NCBI GenBank assembly: GCA_964432205.1
Contig: CAYSMK010000008.1
Span: forward strand, 1 to 64,000
From: Geomobilibacter sp964432205
Lineage (GTDB): Bacteria; Desulfobacterota; Desulfuromonadia; Geobacterales; DSM-12255
Direction: 5' to 3'
DNA: 64,000 bases
Shown here one piece after another: positions 49,557 through 58,455 of the stretch (position 1 is its first letter; every line of letters begins with the position of its first letter). Below the pieces are notes generated by a model, which ran no database searches, was not told the origin of the DNA, and saw only the letters and a list, made by a program, of their open reading frames with translations. The translations under genes were made by a program, and so were the position numbers.

Positions 49557-50003
49557 ATGAAAAGATTCATCGGCTTGATGGTAGCAGGGATGGTCATGCT
49601 GGCAGGTATCGGTGGGGCATGTGCCTCGGAGAAGGACGAAGCGACTGCCCTGGTCAAGAAGGCGGCGGCGTACTTCAAGGCAAACGGCAAGGAGAAGCTG
49701 ATCGCAGAGATCAACAATCCGCACGGCCAATTCGCAAAGGGCGAGCTGTATCTTTTTGCCAATGATTTCAGTGGGTTGATGTTGGCCCACGGCAGCAATC
49801 CGAAGCTGATCGGAAAAAACCTGTCCAATCTGAAGGACCCGGATGGCAAGGTATTTTTTGTAGATTTGGCCAAAATGGCGAAACAGGGTGGCGGTTGGAC
49901 CGATTACCGATGGTCCAATCCAGTGACCAAAAAGGTCGAAGCAAAAACGACCTATTCGTATCAGGTGGGAGATTTTTTCGTGGCATGCGGCATCTACAAA
50001 TAG
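49557..50003 (+). CDS. Secreted single-Cache domain protein, copy 1
   Basis: 148 residues from ATG 49557 (aaaggaag). Signal peptide (ending GGACASE), then a single Cache_2 type domain: helix EATALVKKAAAYFKANG, GELYLFANDFSGLMLAHG, NPKLIGKNLSNLKDPDGK and GGGWTDYRWSNP. Such domains normally form the sensor half of chemoreceptors and bind small carboxylates or amines. Here the domain stands alone in the periplasm, 70 bases after a chemoreceptor gene, and is the most diverged of three tandem copies. Confidence 0.85.
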   Translation: MKRFIGLMVAGMVMLAGIGGACASEKDEATALVKKAAAYFKANGKEKLIAEINNPHGQFAKGELYLFANDFSGLMLAHGSNPKLIGKNLSNLKDPDGKVFFVDLAKMAKQGGGWTDYRWSNPVTKKVEAKTTYSYQVGDFFVACGIYK

Positions 50004-50045
50004 CACCACAATACCGATAGTTACTAGCGGAAAGGGATACTCAAC

Positions 50046-50495
50046 ATGAATAAGATCATCAGTCTACTGATAGCAGGAATGGTTTTGCTCGGGTCAGTCG
50101 GAGTAGCCTGTGCCGGCCAGAAGGATGACGCCAAGGCGCTCGTCAAGAAGGCAGCGGCCTTCATGAAGGAGAACGGCAAAGAGAAGGCCTTTGCCGAGAT
50201 CAGCAACCCCCAGGGGAAGTTCGTCAAGGGCTCGCTGTATGTTTTCGCCATTGATCCCAAAGGGGTGATGATGGCACACGGTGCCAACGCAAAACTGATC
50301 GGCAAGAATTTGTATGACCTGAAGGATCCTGACGGAGTCTATTTTACGCGTGATATATTGAGCGTTGCCCAAAAGGGCGGGGGGTGGACGCCGAAATACA
50401 AGTTTACGAATCCGGCAAGCAAAAAGATAGAGACCAAGATAACCTATGCTGAACCGGCCGGCGACCTGGCCGTAGGGTGCGGGATTTACGAATAG
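50046..50495 (+). CDS. Secreted single-Cache domain protein, copy 2
   Basis: 149 residues, signal peptide ending VACAGQ. Same domain plan as its neighbours: KDDAKALVKKAAAFMKENG, GSLYVFAIDPKGVMMAHG, NAKLIGKNLYDLKDPDG and GGGWTPKYKFTNPASKKIE. Very close to copy 3 over its full length, so that pair is the younger duplication. Ligand-binding loops differ slightly, which could mean altered ligand range. Confidence 0.85.
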   Translation: MNKIISLLIAGMVLLGSVGVACAGQKDDAKALVKKAAAFMKENGKEKAFAEISNPQGKFVKGSLYVFAIDPKGVMMAHGANAKLIGKNLYDLKDPDGVYFTRDILSVAQKGGGWTPKYKFTNPASKKIETKITYAEPAGDLAVGCGIYE

Positions 50496-50530
50496 CAGCG
50501 GGACAACTATACATAAACAGGAGACATTGC

Positions 50531-50980
50531 ATGAAGAGATGTATCAGCATACTGATTGCAGGAGTGGTTATGCTGGTGTCAGTCGGGGTAGCCAGTGCCA
50601 GCCAGAAGGACGACGCCAGGTCGCTCGTCAAGAAGGCAGCGGCCTACATGAAGGAAAACGGCAAAGAGAAGGCCATTGCCGAATTCAACAACCCGCAGGG
50701 GAAATTCGTCAAGGGCGAACTGTACATTTTCGTCTTTGATCCCAAGGGGAATACGTTGGCACATGGCGCCAATCCGAAGCTGATCGGCAAGAACATGTAT
50801 GACCTGAAGGATCCTGACGGGGTGTATTTTACCCGAGGGATCATCACGGCTGCCCAAAAGGGCGGGGGGTGGGCTCCGAAATATAAATGGACCAACCCGG
50901 CAAGCAAAAAGATAGAGACCAAAACAACCTATGCCGAGCCTGTCGACGATCTGGCCATAGGGTGCGGTGTTTACGAATAG
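50531..50980 (+). CDS. Secreted single-Cache domain protein, copy 3
   Basis: 149 residues from ATG 50531. Signal peptide ending VASASQ, then KDDARSLVKKAAAYMKENG, GELYIFVFDPKGNTLAHG, NPKLIGKNMYDLKDPDG and GGGWAPKYKWTNPASKKIE. Near-identical to copy 2. Ends the MCP-Cache group; a terminator follows 31 bases later. Confidence 0.85.
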   Translation: MKRCISILIAGVVMLVSVGVASASQKDDARSLVKKAAAYMKENGKEKAIAEFNNPQGKFVKGELYIFVFDPKGNTLAHGANPKLIGKNMYDLKDPDGVYFTRGIITAAQKGGGWAPKYKWTNPASKKIETKTTYAEPVDDLAIGCGVYE

Positions 50981-51011
50981 CGGCTATCTGCGGACAATTG
51001 CAGCCCACAGG

Positions 51012-51051
51012 AAAGAGCCAAGACGGCCAGAGACCGTCTTGGCTCTTTTTC
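51012..51051 (+). terminator. Rho-independent terminator
   Basis: AAAGAGCCAAGACGG pairs with CCGTCTTGGCTCTTT, 7-base loop, ending in a T run. Closes the chemoreceptor/Cache transcript. Confidence 0.9.
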
Positions 51052-51377
51052 TTTACCGATCATCGCCACGTTTCGTTTTTGCGGGCCCGCCCTCCAGATA
51101 TAACCCGTGCGCGTAGATGCTCTTTGAGACCTGGCTGCCGAACCAACTGTCGGCAAATTTTACACTCACCCTTTTGGCCGGTGTCGACCGGCACAACTCA
51201 ACGTGATATCGCTGCGTTACAACCCCTCTAATGAAGGGCATGCATCGTGCTAGCCTCGTCTGTAGAGGTACTGGCAAGTCCAGGCACGTTGCATCCTTCC
51301 CAGCCACAGTACCCGCTACCTATCCCGAGGGGAAAGGGCACTGTAGAGGGAAGGACAACGAACAGGGGGAGACGACG
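51052..51377. other. 326-base intergenic stretch
   Basis: No supported gene. A minus-strand open frame (51053-51307) contains FADSWFGS, which loosely recalls some DDE transposases, but there is no start signal or further similarity. No promoter was clear upstream of the gene at 51378. Confidence 0.4.
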
Positions 51378-51746
51378 ATGATTGCCGACAGGAAAGCACA
51401 CTGGATGGTAGTCGAAGGAGAGGTGATACTCATTCACCTGGACGGCAGTCCGACCTACTTCGCGCGAGTTGATCGGATTGAACCGGACGTGAAGGATGGG
51501 TGGTGGAAGCTCGAGTTCCTGCTGTTGACCTTACCTGCCGAACGGATAACATGGGTGATCGAGGAGTCACACATGGCCGGGGCACAGTTCATGATCGGCG
51601 AGACCCTCATCTGGATCGAACAGATCCGCCCCCTCTCCTCTGGCGACAACCACGACGAAGGCAACGGCAAACCGGTACCGACCGGCGCAAAGGTGATCCC
51701 ATTCACCGGCCGGCGCCGGGACGCAATCCACTCAAGCTGCCGCTGA
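51378..51746 (+). CDS. Hypothetical protein
   Basis: 122 residues from ATG 51378 (aggggga upstream). A compact beta-rich N-terminal 90 residues (HWMVVEGEVILIHLDGSP, YFARVDRIEPDVKDGWW, LEFLLLTLPAERITWVI) ends in a polar tail. Similar small proteins are, as I recall, common in Geobacter. No signal, membrane segment or catalytic motif. Function unknown. Confidence 0.6.
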   Translation: MIADRKAHWMVVEGEVILIHLDGSPTYFARVDRIEPDVKDGWWKLEFLLLTLPAERITWVIEESHMAGAQFMIGETLIWIEQIRPLSSGDNHDEGNGKPVPTGAKVIPFTGRRRDAIHSSCR

Positions 51747-51817
51747 ATCGTAGCTGTACGGAGCAGGTTGGTGCTGATGTTCCAAAACCGGACCCGACGG
51801 CCTCCGATGACCGACGG

Positions 51818-52141
51818 TCACGGGAGGTAATCCTCCCGTACCGGCGAAAACACCTCGATGGCAATGCAATCTTCCAGCGCCAGCGCGTTGTGCTCCACCC
51901 CGCCAGGCATGCACCAGCTCCCCCCCGGCATCACCCGGAGCGTGGTCTCGCCGATGGTCAGTTCCAGCAGGCCCGCCACCAGATAACCGGTCTGCTCATG
52001 GGGATGGCTGTGACGCGGAAGGACAGCCCCCGTTTCCAGCCGGAATTCCGCCATAAGGGTCTTCTCACCATGCACCAGGGTCTTCTGTCGGATCAGGGGA
52101 AGGACTTGCCTGTAGCCGTTGTTGTCGTACTGTCGGAACAT
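51818..52141 (-). CDS. Cupin domain protein
   Basis: 107 residues from ATG 52141 with aaggag upstream. A single cupin barrel: metal motif 1 LPRHSHPHEQTGYLVAG (H-x-H...E/Q) and motif 2 PGGSWCMPGGVEHNALA. Probably binds Fe, Mn or Zn and may be a small dioxygenase, isomerase or sugar/stress sensor. No partner gene suggests which. Confidence 0.85.
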   Translation of the reverse strand: MFRQYDNNGYRQVLPLIRQKTLVHGEKTLMAEFRLETGAVLPRHSHPHEQTGYLVAGLLELTIGETTLRVMPGGSWCMPGGVEHNALALEDCIAIEVFSPVREDYLP

Positions 52142-52352
52142 CTCCACTCCTTTTCACACTGTTCTTTTCTGCCACACCCTGCCGGTTCCGGCACTCCGCA
52201 CCCATCCTCACGGACCCCCCGAATTGCCACGCCTTTTATTGCCCAAGGCCCGTCCGCGCAACACCCTCTTTCCCTCGGCAGCTGATTGGGGTATTATCCT
52301 TCCGGCACGGCAACGCCTGACCTGCCGCATTATTTCGCACCAAGGAGCACGC

Positions 52353-53033
52353 GTGAAAAAGGATATCAGAGAAAAAGGGGCCATCCTGCAGCGGGACCGG
52401 GAGACCTACGCCATTGCCCCCCACATTCCCGGCGGCATTACCACCACCGCAACCCTGCGCAAGATCTGCGACGTGGCCGACAAATACAACCTGCAGCTGA
52501 AACTGACCTCTGCCCAGCGGATCGCCCTCTTCGGCGTGAAGGAGGAGGATCTCGACGCGGTCTGGGCTGACGTCGCGGAAAAGCCCGGTGCAGCCATAGG
52601 GCTCTGTGTCCGGAGCATCAAGATCTGCCCCGGCACCACCCAGTGCAAGCGGGCGGTCCAGGATTCGATCTCCCTGGGGCTCAGACTGGACGCAATCTAC
52701 CACGCCATGCCGCTGCCGAACAAGATGAAGATGGGGGTTTCCGGCTGCATGCTTTCCTGCGCCGAGGTGGCGATCAAGGATATCGGCATCATGGGCACCC
52801 CCAAAGGGTGGCGGATCCTGGTCGGGGGAAACGCCGGCCCGCGGCCGCGGCTGGCCGACCTGCTGGTGGAGACGCCGGCCGACGAGGAGGCGGTGCTGGC
52901 CGTGGTGGAGCAGATCCTCGCCTGGTACCGGCAATCCGGGCGGGAGGTCCGTATCGGCACGATTGTCGAGGAGATGGGAATCGAGCAGTTTCGCACCGCC
53001 GTTCTGGGGAAACGGGCCGCCAGCGCCGCCTGA
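52353..53033 (+). CDS. Small siroheme/[4Fe-4S] sulfite/nitrite reductase-like protein
   Basis: 226 residues from GTG 52353 (aaggagc upstream). The NIR_SIR ferredoxin-like half domain (GGITTTATLRKICDVADKY, LKLTSAQRIALFGVK) is followed by a siroheme-Fe-S site with CPGTTQC (C-x5-C) and GCMLSC (C-x3-C). It is half the size of assimilatory reductases, like the small archaeal/bacterial sulfite reductase-like proteins with no proven role. No ferredoxin or partner subunit adjacent. Confidence 0.8.
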   Translation: MKKDIREKGAILQRDRETYAIAPHIPGGITTTATLRKICDVADKYNLQLKLTSAQRIALFGVKEEDLDAVWADVAEKPGAAIGLCVRSIKICPGTTQCKRAVQDSISLGLRLDAIYHAMPLPNKMKMGVSGCMLSCAEVAIKDIGIMGTPKGWRILVGGNAGPRPRLADLLVETPADEEAVLAVVEQILAWYRQSGREVRIGTIVEEMGIEQFRTAVLGKRAASAA

Positions 53034-53057
53034 CCGTCACGTCAAACGTGTGTCGGA

Positions 53058-53099
53058 AGATGCGAATAAGGCCGCAGCAATGCGGCCTTATTCGCATCT
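53058..53099. terminator. Perfect 19-bp stem bidirectional terminator
   Basis: AGATGCGAATAAGGCCGCA-GCAA-TGCGGCC... closes a perfect 19-bp stem with a GCAA loop. It lies between the siroheme protein gene and the convergent repeat-protein gene. Confidence 0.85.
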
Positions 53100-53113
53100 G
53101 AGAAGTATTCCCC

Positions 53114-55921
53114 TCACAACAGGCTGATCCCCGCAGCAACAACGCTGCCGGACTCGATCGACATGCTGCCGTGGAGATCGATGTTCTCCACGGTAACCTC
53201 TCCCGCCTGCACTGAAATCGACCCGTAGATCGGCGTCCTGCCCATGGAGATGTCGTGGGCGTTACTGTACCCTCCCCGGATGGCCACGCTCACGTTACGG
53301 TTCAGGATCAGGTTTTCCGTCAGAGAGGCCAGATTCGTCTTGATGACATTGCCGGTGGGAACCACGAGATAGGCCTCCAGGATGCTGGGGAAATACTGGG
53401 TGGACGGCGTTTCGATCTTTACGGGATACCCCAGGGTGGTGACGCCACTGACAAACGTAACATTGCCGGCAAGGTCCCGCAGCCAGAGGGATGAGGTGCC
53501 ATAGGGGAGGGTGACCGATGCCGGTTGCCAGGTGGAGCTGCCCTGAAGAAGCATGTCCATGGCCCCGCAGAGGCTGGGGAAGAAATACAGGCAGCCCTGC
53601 TCGGGATCAACGGATTCCGCGTTAAGTTCGTATGTGCCGTAGTTGTAGTATATCCGGCCCCGTGGCGGGGTCTGGTCAATGGTGACCGTTATGCTGTTCA
53701 AGGGGATCTCCGTGTAGCCGGCCGAGTCGATGGCCCTCGATTTGATGGTATATTTGCCTTCCGGCAGCGAGAGGGTCACGTACCACGAGGTCGTACCGCT
53801 GGCCGTCTGCCAGGTGACACCGCCATTGGTGGACACCTCGACCCGGACGAGCGTGGCGCCCTGCCCCGGCACGGCAGTGCCGCTGACGGTGAGCATCCCC
53901 AGATTCGCATACAGGCTCGAAGCAGGCAGGGTAATGGTCGATACGGGCGCCAGGGTGGTGTCGAGACTGATGGTGTCAGAAAAGCCGGCCACGTTGCCGG
54001 CCCGGTCTTTCAGCTCCATATGGACGGTCTTGAGACCGTTGCCTGCCGGTATCTGCCATGTCTTCGTCGTTGCGGCATTCTCCCAGGCGCTCCACGATAC
54101 GCCATCATTGCTGAACCGCATGCTGACCGTCCCGCATATCCGGGGATACGAACCGGTGCAACTCACCCCGGGTTCGGTGGCATCGGCATCCACGGTCAGG
54201 GTGACCTGGACGGAGGTGGCCGTCTCGGCAGTCCCGTTAATCACCATCGACCCCGTCGGCAGGGACCGGTCTACCGTCACCGTCAATCCCGGACCCGGCA
54301 GTTCGACGTTATTTGCCTGGTCCGTGGCCCGTGAAAGCAGCGTGTACACCCCATCCCCGCCGGGGCTCCAGGCAAGGCTCCAACTGGAGGTGCCGCTGAC
54401 CTCGGACCAAGAGGTGCCGCCATCCGTGGAAACCTCCACCAGGGCAAGCGGCGATCCGGTGTCGCTGTGGGCTTCGCCGGAGACGGTCACGGTCGGCGCG
54501 CTGGTAATCGAGCCGGTCAGCGGGGCGTTTGTGCGCGAATGGGGGACCGGCGCCAGGGAAACTGCCCAGAGCTCCTGCCCGTACGATGCCCTGGCGACAA
54601 AAAAGAGGGTCGATCCGGCCCTGACGAAATAGGCCGGGGAACTTGTATAGATACCGGCAGTGAGGTCGGCCAGCAGGTAGGTCCCGGCAGCAGTTCCGTC
54701 GGACAGCCACGGCTCCGTGCCGTTAGTGGCGTCTTGCGCGGAAAAGAAGACCTTGCCGCTGCTCCCGGTCAACTGGCCGATGTTACCCGGGGCGCTGCCG
54801 GGGTTGACGGGATGCAGCAGGACCGTTCCGGCCTCGGTGCCGTCGGTCTGCCAGAGTTCATCGCCGTTCCCAGGGGTAGTTGCCGCAAAGATGACGGTGC
54901 CGTTTACCCCGGTGAAGCTGCCTGGATTGGAACCGGAGCTGCCGGGGTAGATATCCTTGACCATCAGGGTGTTCGAAACGGTGCCGTCGCTCTTCCACAG
55001 CTCCTTACCATTGGTGCCGTCGCTGGCACTGAAATGGAGTGTGGAACCGATGCAGGCAAGGGAGTACGGATCACTGCCGGAGGTGCCCGGATTGATGTCC
55101 CTGACCATCGCAACCACCGTACCGTCAAATTTCCAGAGTTCCGTGTCAGACGAATTGCCGGCAACGAAGAACAGCTGCCCGTTACAGCTGGTTGCCTGGA
55201 AGATGTAGGATGTGGAGGGGAGAGCACTCACGGGAAGAGTCCCGTTGGCCGTACCATCGCTCTTCCAGAGTTCGCTCGGGTCCGGGGAACGGTTTACCCT
55301 GAAAAACAGGGTGCCGTTGACATCGACCAGGTCGCTGATGTTGGTACCGGCCGCGCCCGGCGTGAGCTCCTTGACCAACACGGTACCGGCCGGCGTGCCG
55401 TCACTCTTCCAGAGTTCTTCTCCCGATTCCGGGGTCGTAGCGGTGAAGAACAGGGTGCCGTTGCTCACTGTAAGGTCCTGGGGAGAAGAGCTGCCGGACC
55501 CGGGCGACATGTCATTGAGCAGGATTGTGCCGTCGGTGGTCCCGTCGGTGACCCAGAGCTCCTCACCGGTAGCGCCGTCATTGGCCAGAAAAAAGACCCT
55601 GGAATTCAAGGCAACCAACTCGCTCGGACCGGAACCGCCGTAGCCCGGCCTGATGTCTCTCAGGAGGATTGTCCCGTCGGGCGTGCCGTCACTCTTCCAG
55701 AGCTCTACGCCGTTGTCCGGATCGGAGCCGGGAAAGATAACCGAAGTACCAAGTGCGGTAATCGGCCCATAAGCGCCGTCGGCCCATCCGGGGTTTATAT
55801 CCTTTACCAGGTACGGATGCCCGATGGCGGCAGCGTCGCGGGGAACGAGCGCGAAAACCATAACCAGCAAGAAGGCCAGCTTAAGGAACAGCTCATGGGG
55901 GAAAGCATTTTCTTTCTTCAT
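53114..55921 (-). CDS. Large secreted repeat protein (ELWxxDGT repeats, Ig-like domains)
   Basis: 935 residues from ATG 55921 (aggagg upstream). Signal peptide ends RDAAAIG. Residues about 30-440 hold eight to nine ~45-residue units, each with ELWKSDGT-like text and GSSGS-type turns, likely a beta-propeller. Then three Ig-like domains with VEVSTDGGTSW and VEVSTNGGVTWQ, and a short C-terminal beta segment (VTVENIDLHGSMSIESG). No anchor or sorting signal seen. Such proteins are probably surface or matrix proteins; the ligand is unknown. Confidence 0.75.
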   Translation of the reverse strand: MKKENAFPHELFLKLAFLLVMVFALVPRDAAAIGHPYLVKDINPGWADGAYGPITALGTSVIFPGSDPDNGVELWKSDGTPDGTILLRDIRPGYGGSGPSELVALNSRVFFLANDGATGEELWVTDGTTDGTILLNDMSPGSGSSSPQDLTVSNGTLFFTATTPESGEELWKSDGTPAGTVLVKELTPGAAGTNISDLVDVNGTLFFRVNRSPDPSELWKSDGTANGTLPVSALPSTSYIFQATSCNGQLFFVAGNSSDTELWKFDGTVVAMVRDINPGTSGSDPYSLACIGSTLHFSASDGTNGKELWKSDGTVSNTLMVKDIYPGSSGSNPGSFTGVNGTVIFAATTPGNGDELWQTDGTEAGTVLLHPVNPGSAPGNIGQLTGSSGKVFFSAQDATNGTEPWLSDGTAAGTYLLADLTAGIYTSSPAYFVRAGSTLFFVARASYGQELWAVSLAPVPHSRTNAPLTGSITSAPTVTVSGEAHSDTGSPLALVEVSTDGGTSWSEVSGTSSWSLAWSPGGDGVYTLLSRATDQANNVELPGPGLTVTVDRSLPTGSMVINGTAETATSVQVTLTVDADATEPGVSCTGSYPRICGTVSMRFSNDGVSWSAWENAATTKTWQIPAGNGLKTVHMELKDRAGNVAGFSDTISLDTTLAPVSTITLPASSLYANLGMLTVSGTAVPGQGATLVRVEVSTNGGVTWQTASGTTSWYVTLSLPEGKYTIKSRAIDSAGYTEIPLNSITVTIDQTPPRGRIYYNYGTYELNAESVDPEQGCLYFFPSLCGAMDMLLQGSSTWQPASVTLPYGTSSLWLRDLAGNVTFVSGVTTLGYPVKIETPSTQYFPSILEAYLVVPTGNVIKTNLASLTENLILNRNVSVAIRGGYSNAHDISMGRTPIYGSISVQAGEVTVENIDLHGSMSIESGSVVAAGISLL

Positions 55922-56059
55922 TTCACAGACCTCCTGCTGTGGTGCCCGATTCGGGTGTACCGACACTGACATTTCACGGGCAATTTATAACATACTTATG
56001 ACAACACGCTAAATAATGATTTCTTATTATTGACAATCCAAGACCGTCCCCCTCTCCCT

Positions 56060-56551
56060 TCACTGCCCGGTATAGCGGTCGATGGCCTCCGGGCTGTACC
56101 CGCGGATCTGGTTGGCGCCGATCTGGATCAGCGGCACCCCGCCGGTTCCCCCCAGTTCCCGGTAGCGCCGCTTGGCGCTCTCGTCCTTCTCTATGTCAAA
56201 GGCGGTATAGGCGATCCCCTTCTGCTTCAGATACTGCTCGGCCTTCCGGCAGTAGCCGCACCAGGAGGTCATGTACAGCTCAACCGTGCCGGTGAAGCGC
56301 TCCTTCTGCCTTGGCCGGGACCCGGAATCGGCGGCCGGCCGCTTCTTCGCCGGTGCAGGGACGGCATCCATCACCGAGATCGGCGGGAGGTCGTCCAGTG
56401 GCCTGGCCCTGGCCCGATACCGCTTCGGCACCCTTCCCAGGTCGTCCACGTAATGCACATCCCCCCGGCTGTCGGTATATTGGTACATCTCCGCCAGCAG
56501 CGGTTCGGCGGCAAAGATGGCCAGCATGGTCACGAGCAGTATCCGTCTCAC
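56060..56551 (-). CDS. Exported glutaredoxin with N-terminal DUF4124 domain
   Basis: 163 residues. Signal peptide (ending PLLAEM), a DUF4124 module (YQYTDSRGDVHYVDDLGRVP), a basic linker and a glutaredoxin fold with active site SWCGYCRKAEQYL, then GGVPLIQIGANQIRGYS. A glutaredoxin in the periplasm is unusual, since glutathione is mostly cytosolic; it may act with the VKOR-DsbA system. Shares its DUF4124 start with two proteases nearby. Confidence 0.85.
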   Translation of the reverse strand: MRRILLVTMLAIFAAEPLLAEMYQYTDSRGDVHYVDDLGRVPKRYRARARPLDDLPPISVMDAVPAPAKKRPAADSGSRPRQKERFTGTVELYMTSWCGYCRKAEQYLKQKGIAYTAFDIEKDESAKRRYRELGGTGGVPLIQIGANQIRGYSPEAIDRYTGQ

Positions 56552-56655
56552 GCGTTCCTCCCCTTATGTTGCACCGTAACCTCCCCTAGCCTTGCAGTCG
56601 GCGAGAATGCCGTCATACTTTATTGCAGGGGGTGCACCCCGGCAAAGGAGGTCGT

Positions 56656-56853
56656 ATGAAACAGACCAGACTTACCATTCCGGAGCTGGCTTTCGTTGCC
56701 GGCACCCGCGCAGCACTGGGTGGCGGCCTGGCGCTCCTGCTTGCCGACCGGCTCAACAAGGATCAGCGGAAAGCTGCCGGCTGGGCACTTTTCCTGGTTG
56801 GCGCCGTGACCACGATCCCGGCAGCGATGCTGGTGCTCGGCAGGAGACGCTGA
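56656..56853 (+). CDS. Small two-helix hypothetical membrane protein
   Basis: 65 residues from ATG 56656 (aaaggagg upstream). Two hydrophobic segments (AFVAGTRAALGGGLALLLA and AAGWALFLVGAVTTIPAAM) separated by a charged loop (DRLNKDQRKA), ending GRRR. The only plus-strand gene in this stretch. Family unknown. Confidence 0.55.
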   Translation: MKQTRLTIPELAFVAGTRAALGGGLALLLADRLNKDQRKAAGWALFLVGAVTTIPAAMLVLGRRR

Positions 56854-56893
56854 GGGCGAGCGGGACAATTGAAGGCAGTGCCACTACTTCCTC

Positions 56894-57577
56894 TCATTGC
56901 CACCGGATCATCCTATTCGGCAGATCGATCTGATACTGGAAATCACCGAGAAAGTCGATTCCCAGGAGCCCGTCGTGCAGTTCCCGGTCTCCAACACGCT
57001 GGATGACCGAGATCTCAAGGGGGGACTTCCGTCGGAAGCCGATGGCAACCGCATCCACCTGCACCAGGCGAATATCGATCATGCTGCCATCTGCAAGACG
57101 TGACGTACTCTTTCGCGCTGCCGCCAGGTCGATGCCGAGGCGCGAGGCAAGCTCCCCGGTGATGCTGGTCATCGAAGCGCCGGTGTCGAGCAGCATGACC
57201 GCCTGCGCTGTCCGCTCCCCGTTCCTGATGAGCACCGGCACATGAATACTGTTTCCGTTAACTGCTATCCGGGTCGTCTGCCGGGCGGCGGGCATATCCT
57301 TGCGGACGATGGCCCGGCTGCGGTAGCGGCCGGGTATCTTGTCCGGGCTGTCGACGAAGTGGACGCCCCCTTCACTGTCGGTAAACTGGTAGAAATCGAC
57401 CGCCTCGTCGAGCGGGGCGTCGTGGACCATCGAGGTGGCCGCGGCTGCGCAGTGGAGAGAGGGGGCCAGGGAGCCAGGGCCACCGCACCAGAGATGAGAC
57501 GCGATACAAAGGGCAATGACGGCTCGCCACCGGATTGGTGCGCTTTCAGCCGTCCGAATCATCCACCGAGTCGTCAT
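56894..57577 (-). CDS. Exported retropepsin-like aspartyl protease with DUF4124 domain
   Basis: 227 residues. An N-terminal signal or anchor region (VIALCIASHLW) precedes DUF4124 (FYQFTDSEGGVHFVDSPDKIP), then a gag-aspartyl-like domain with VMLLDTGASMTSI (catalytic Asp) and LLGIDFLGDFQYQID. Works as a dimer, as retropepsins do. Paralogue of the gene at 61947-62669 with lower His/Arg content. Substrate unknown. Confidence 0.8.
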   Translation of the reverse strand: MTTRWMIRTAESAPIRWRAVIALCIASHLWCGGPGSLAPSLHCAAAATSMVHDAPLDEAVDFYQFTDSEGGVHFVDSPDKIPGRYRSRAIVRKDMPAARQTTRIAVNGNSIHVPVLIRNGERTAQAVMLLDTGASMTSITGELASRLGIDLAAARKSTSRLADGSMIDIRLVQVDAVAIGFRRKSPLEISVIQRVGDRELHDGLLGIDFLGDFQYQIDLPNRMIRWQ

Positions 57578-57654
57578 CGCTCCTCCATCGCGCGTTCTGC
57601 ATTCTGTTCAGCGCTGGTCACAATCGATGCAGTTTCGTCCCCCCCGGTCATACG

Positions 57655-58455
57655 TCACCGCAGCAGTTTCAGTGCCGGCATCTGTTCGATCAGGTCGGGT
57701 TCGCCGCCGCCCGGCAAGCCGCCGGGGACTGTCTTAGGCAGCGTCACCGCCGTTGTGGGCGGACAGGTGTTGTTCTGCATGTAGTAAAGGGCCGCCGCCA
57801 GGCGCGCCTCGCGTACGTCTCCCAGCTGGAAATACAGATCGTCGGGCACCTGGCAGGCGGGCGCGAACCCTGACTTGTAATCGTCCATCCCCAGGGAGTT
57901 GACCCCTTCGAACTGGATGGCAAAGTATGTCTGGCCGGCATTGGTCTGTGAAATGAATCCGTACGGTTTGCCGCAGGTGGTGGAGCCGATGCGGATGACC
58001 TGCATGTGGGGGGAAAGGCCGTTAATGATGGTCTCACTGGCGGAACAGGTGTTGTAGCCGGTCAGCACGAACAGGCGTCCCAGTCCCAGTTGCGGGAGCT
58101 GCCCCCCTTGCCTGTCCAGGGCGGTGAAGCGGAAGGTGCTGGCGGGATCGGCCGTCTTCTCCGGGTGCCTGCCGTTGAAGATCAATCTCTCGAACACCTT
58201 GCCCTGAACCTGCGCCCCGCCGATCATGGAGGCCACCTCCTCCGCAAGCACCAGCAGCCCGCCCGTATTGTACCGCAGATCCAGCACCAGGTCGTCGATC
58301 CCCTGCTGCCGGAAGGTGCTCATGGCCGCAATCAGCCCCTGCTCGGCCGATGAGATGTCGGAAGTCAACACGAATATCGCCGCTAATGGCAAGGAGATGT
58401 TCGCTTCCTCGGGGTCTGAGACCATGGCATGCCTGACAGTGTGATTATGTGGCAT
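57655..58455 (-). pseudogene. 5'-truncated S41 (C-terminal processing) peptidase
   Basis: The C-terminal catalytic part of an S41 peptidase is intact (DDLVLDLRYNTGGLLV, VLTGYNTCSASETIING with the catalytic Ser, GSTTCGKPYGF). The N-terminal domain and signal peptide are missing. Upstream the frame continues only into the out-of-frame end of the repeat-protein gene. Possible ATGs at 58455 and 58425 lack ribosome sites. A deletion that joined two genes near 58440 explains it best. Confidence 0.6.

Noticed and set aside
51053..51307. Minus-strand frame with FADSWFGS, possible transposase fragment
   Set aside because: One short motif only, no start signal, no other transposase block and no terminal repeats.
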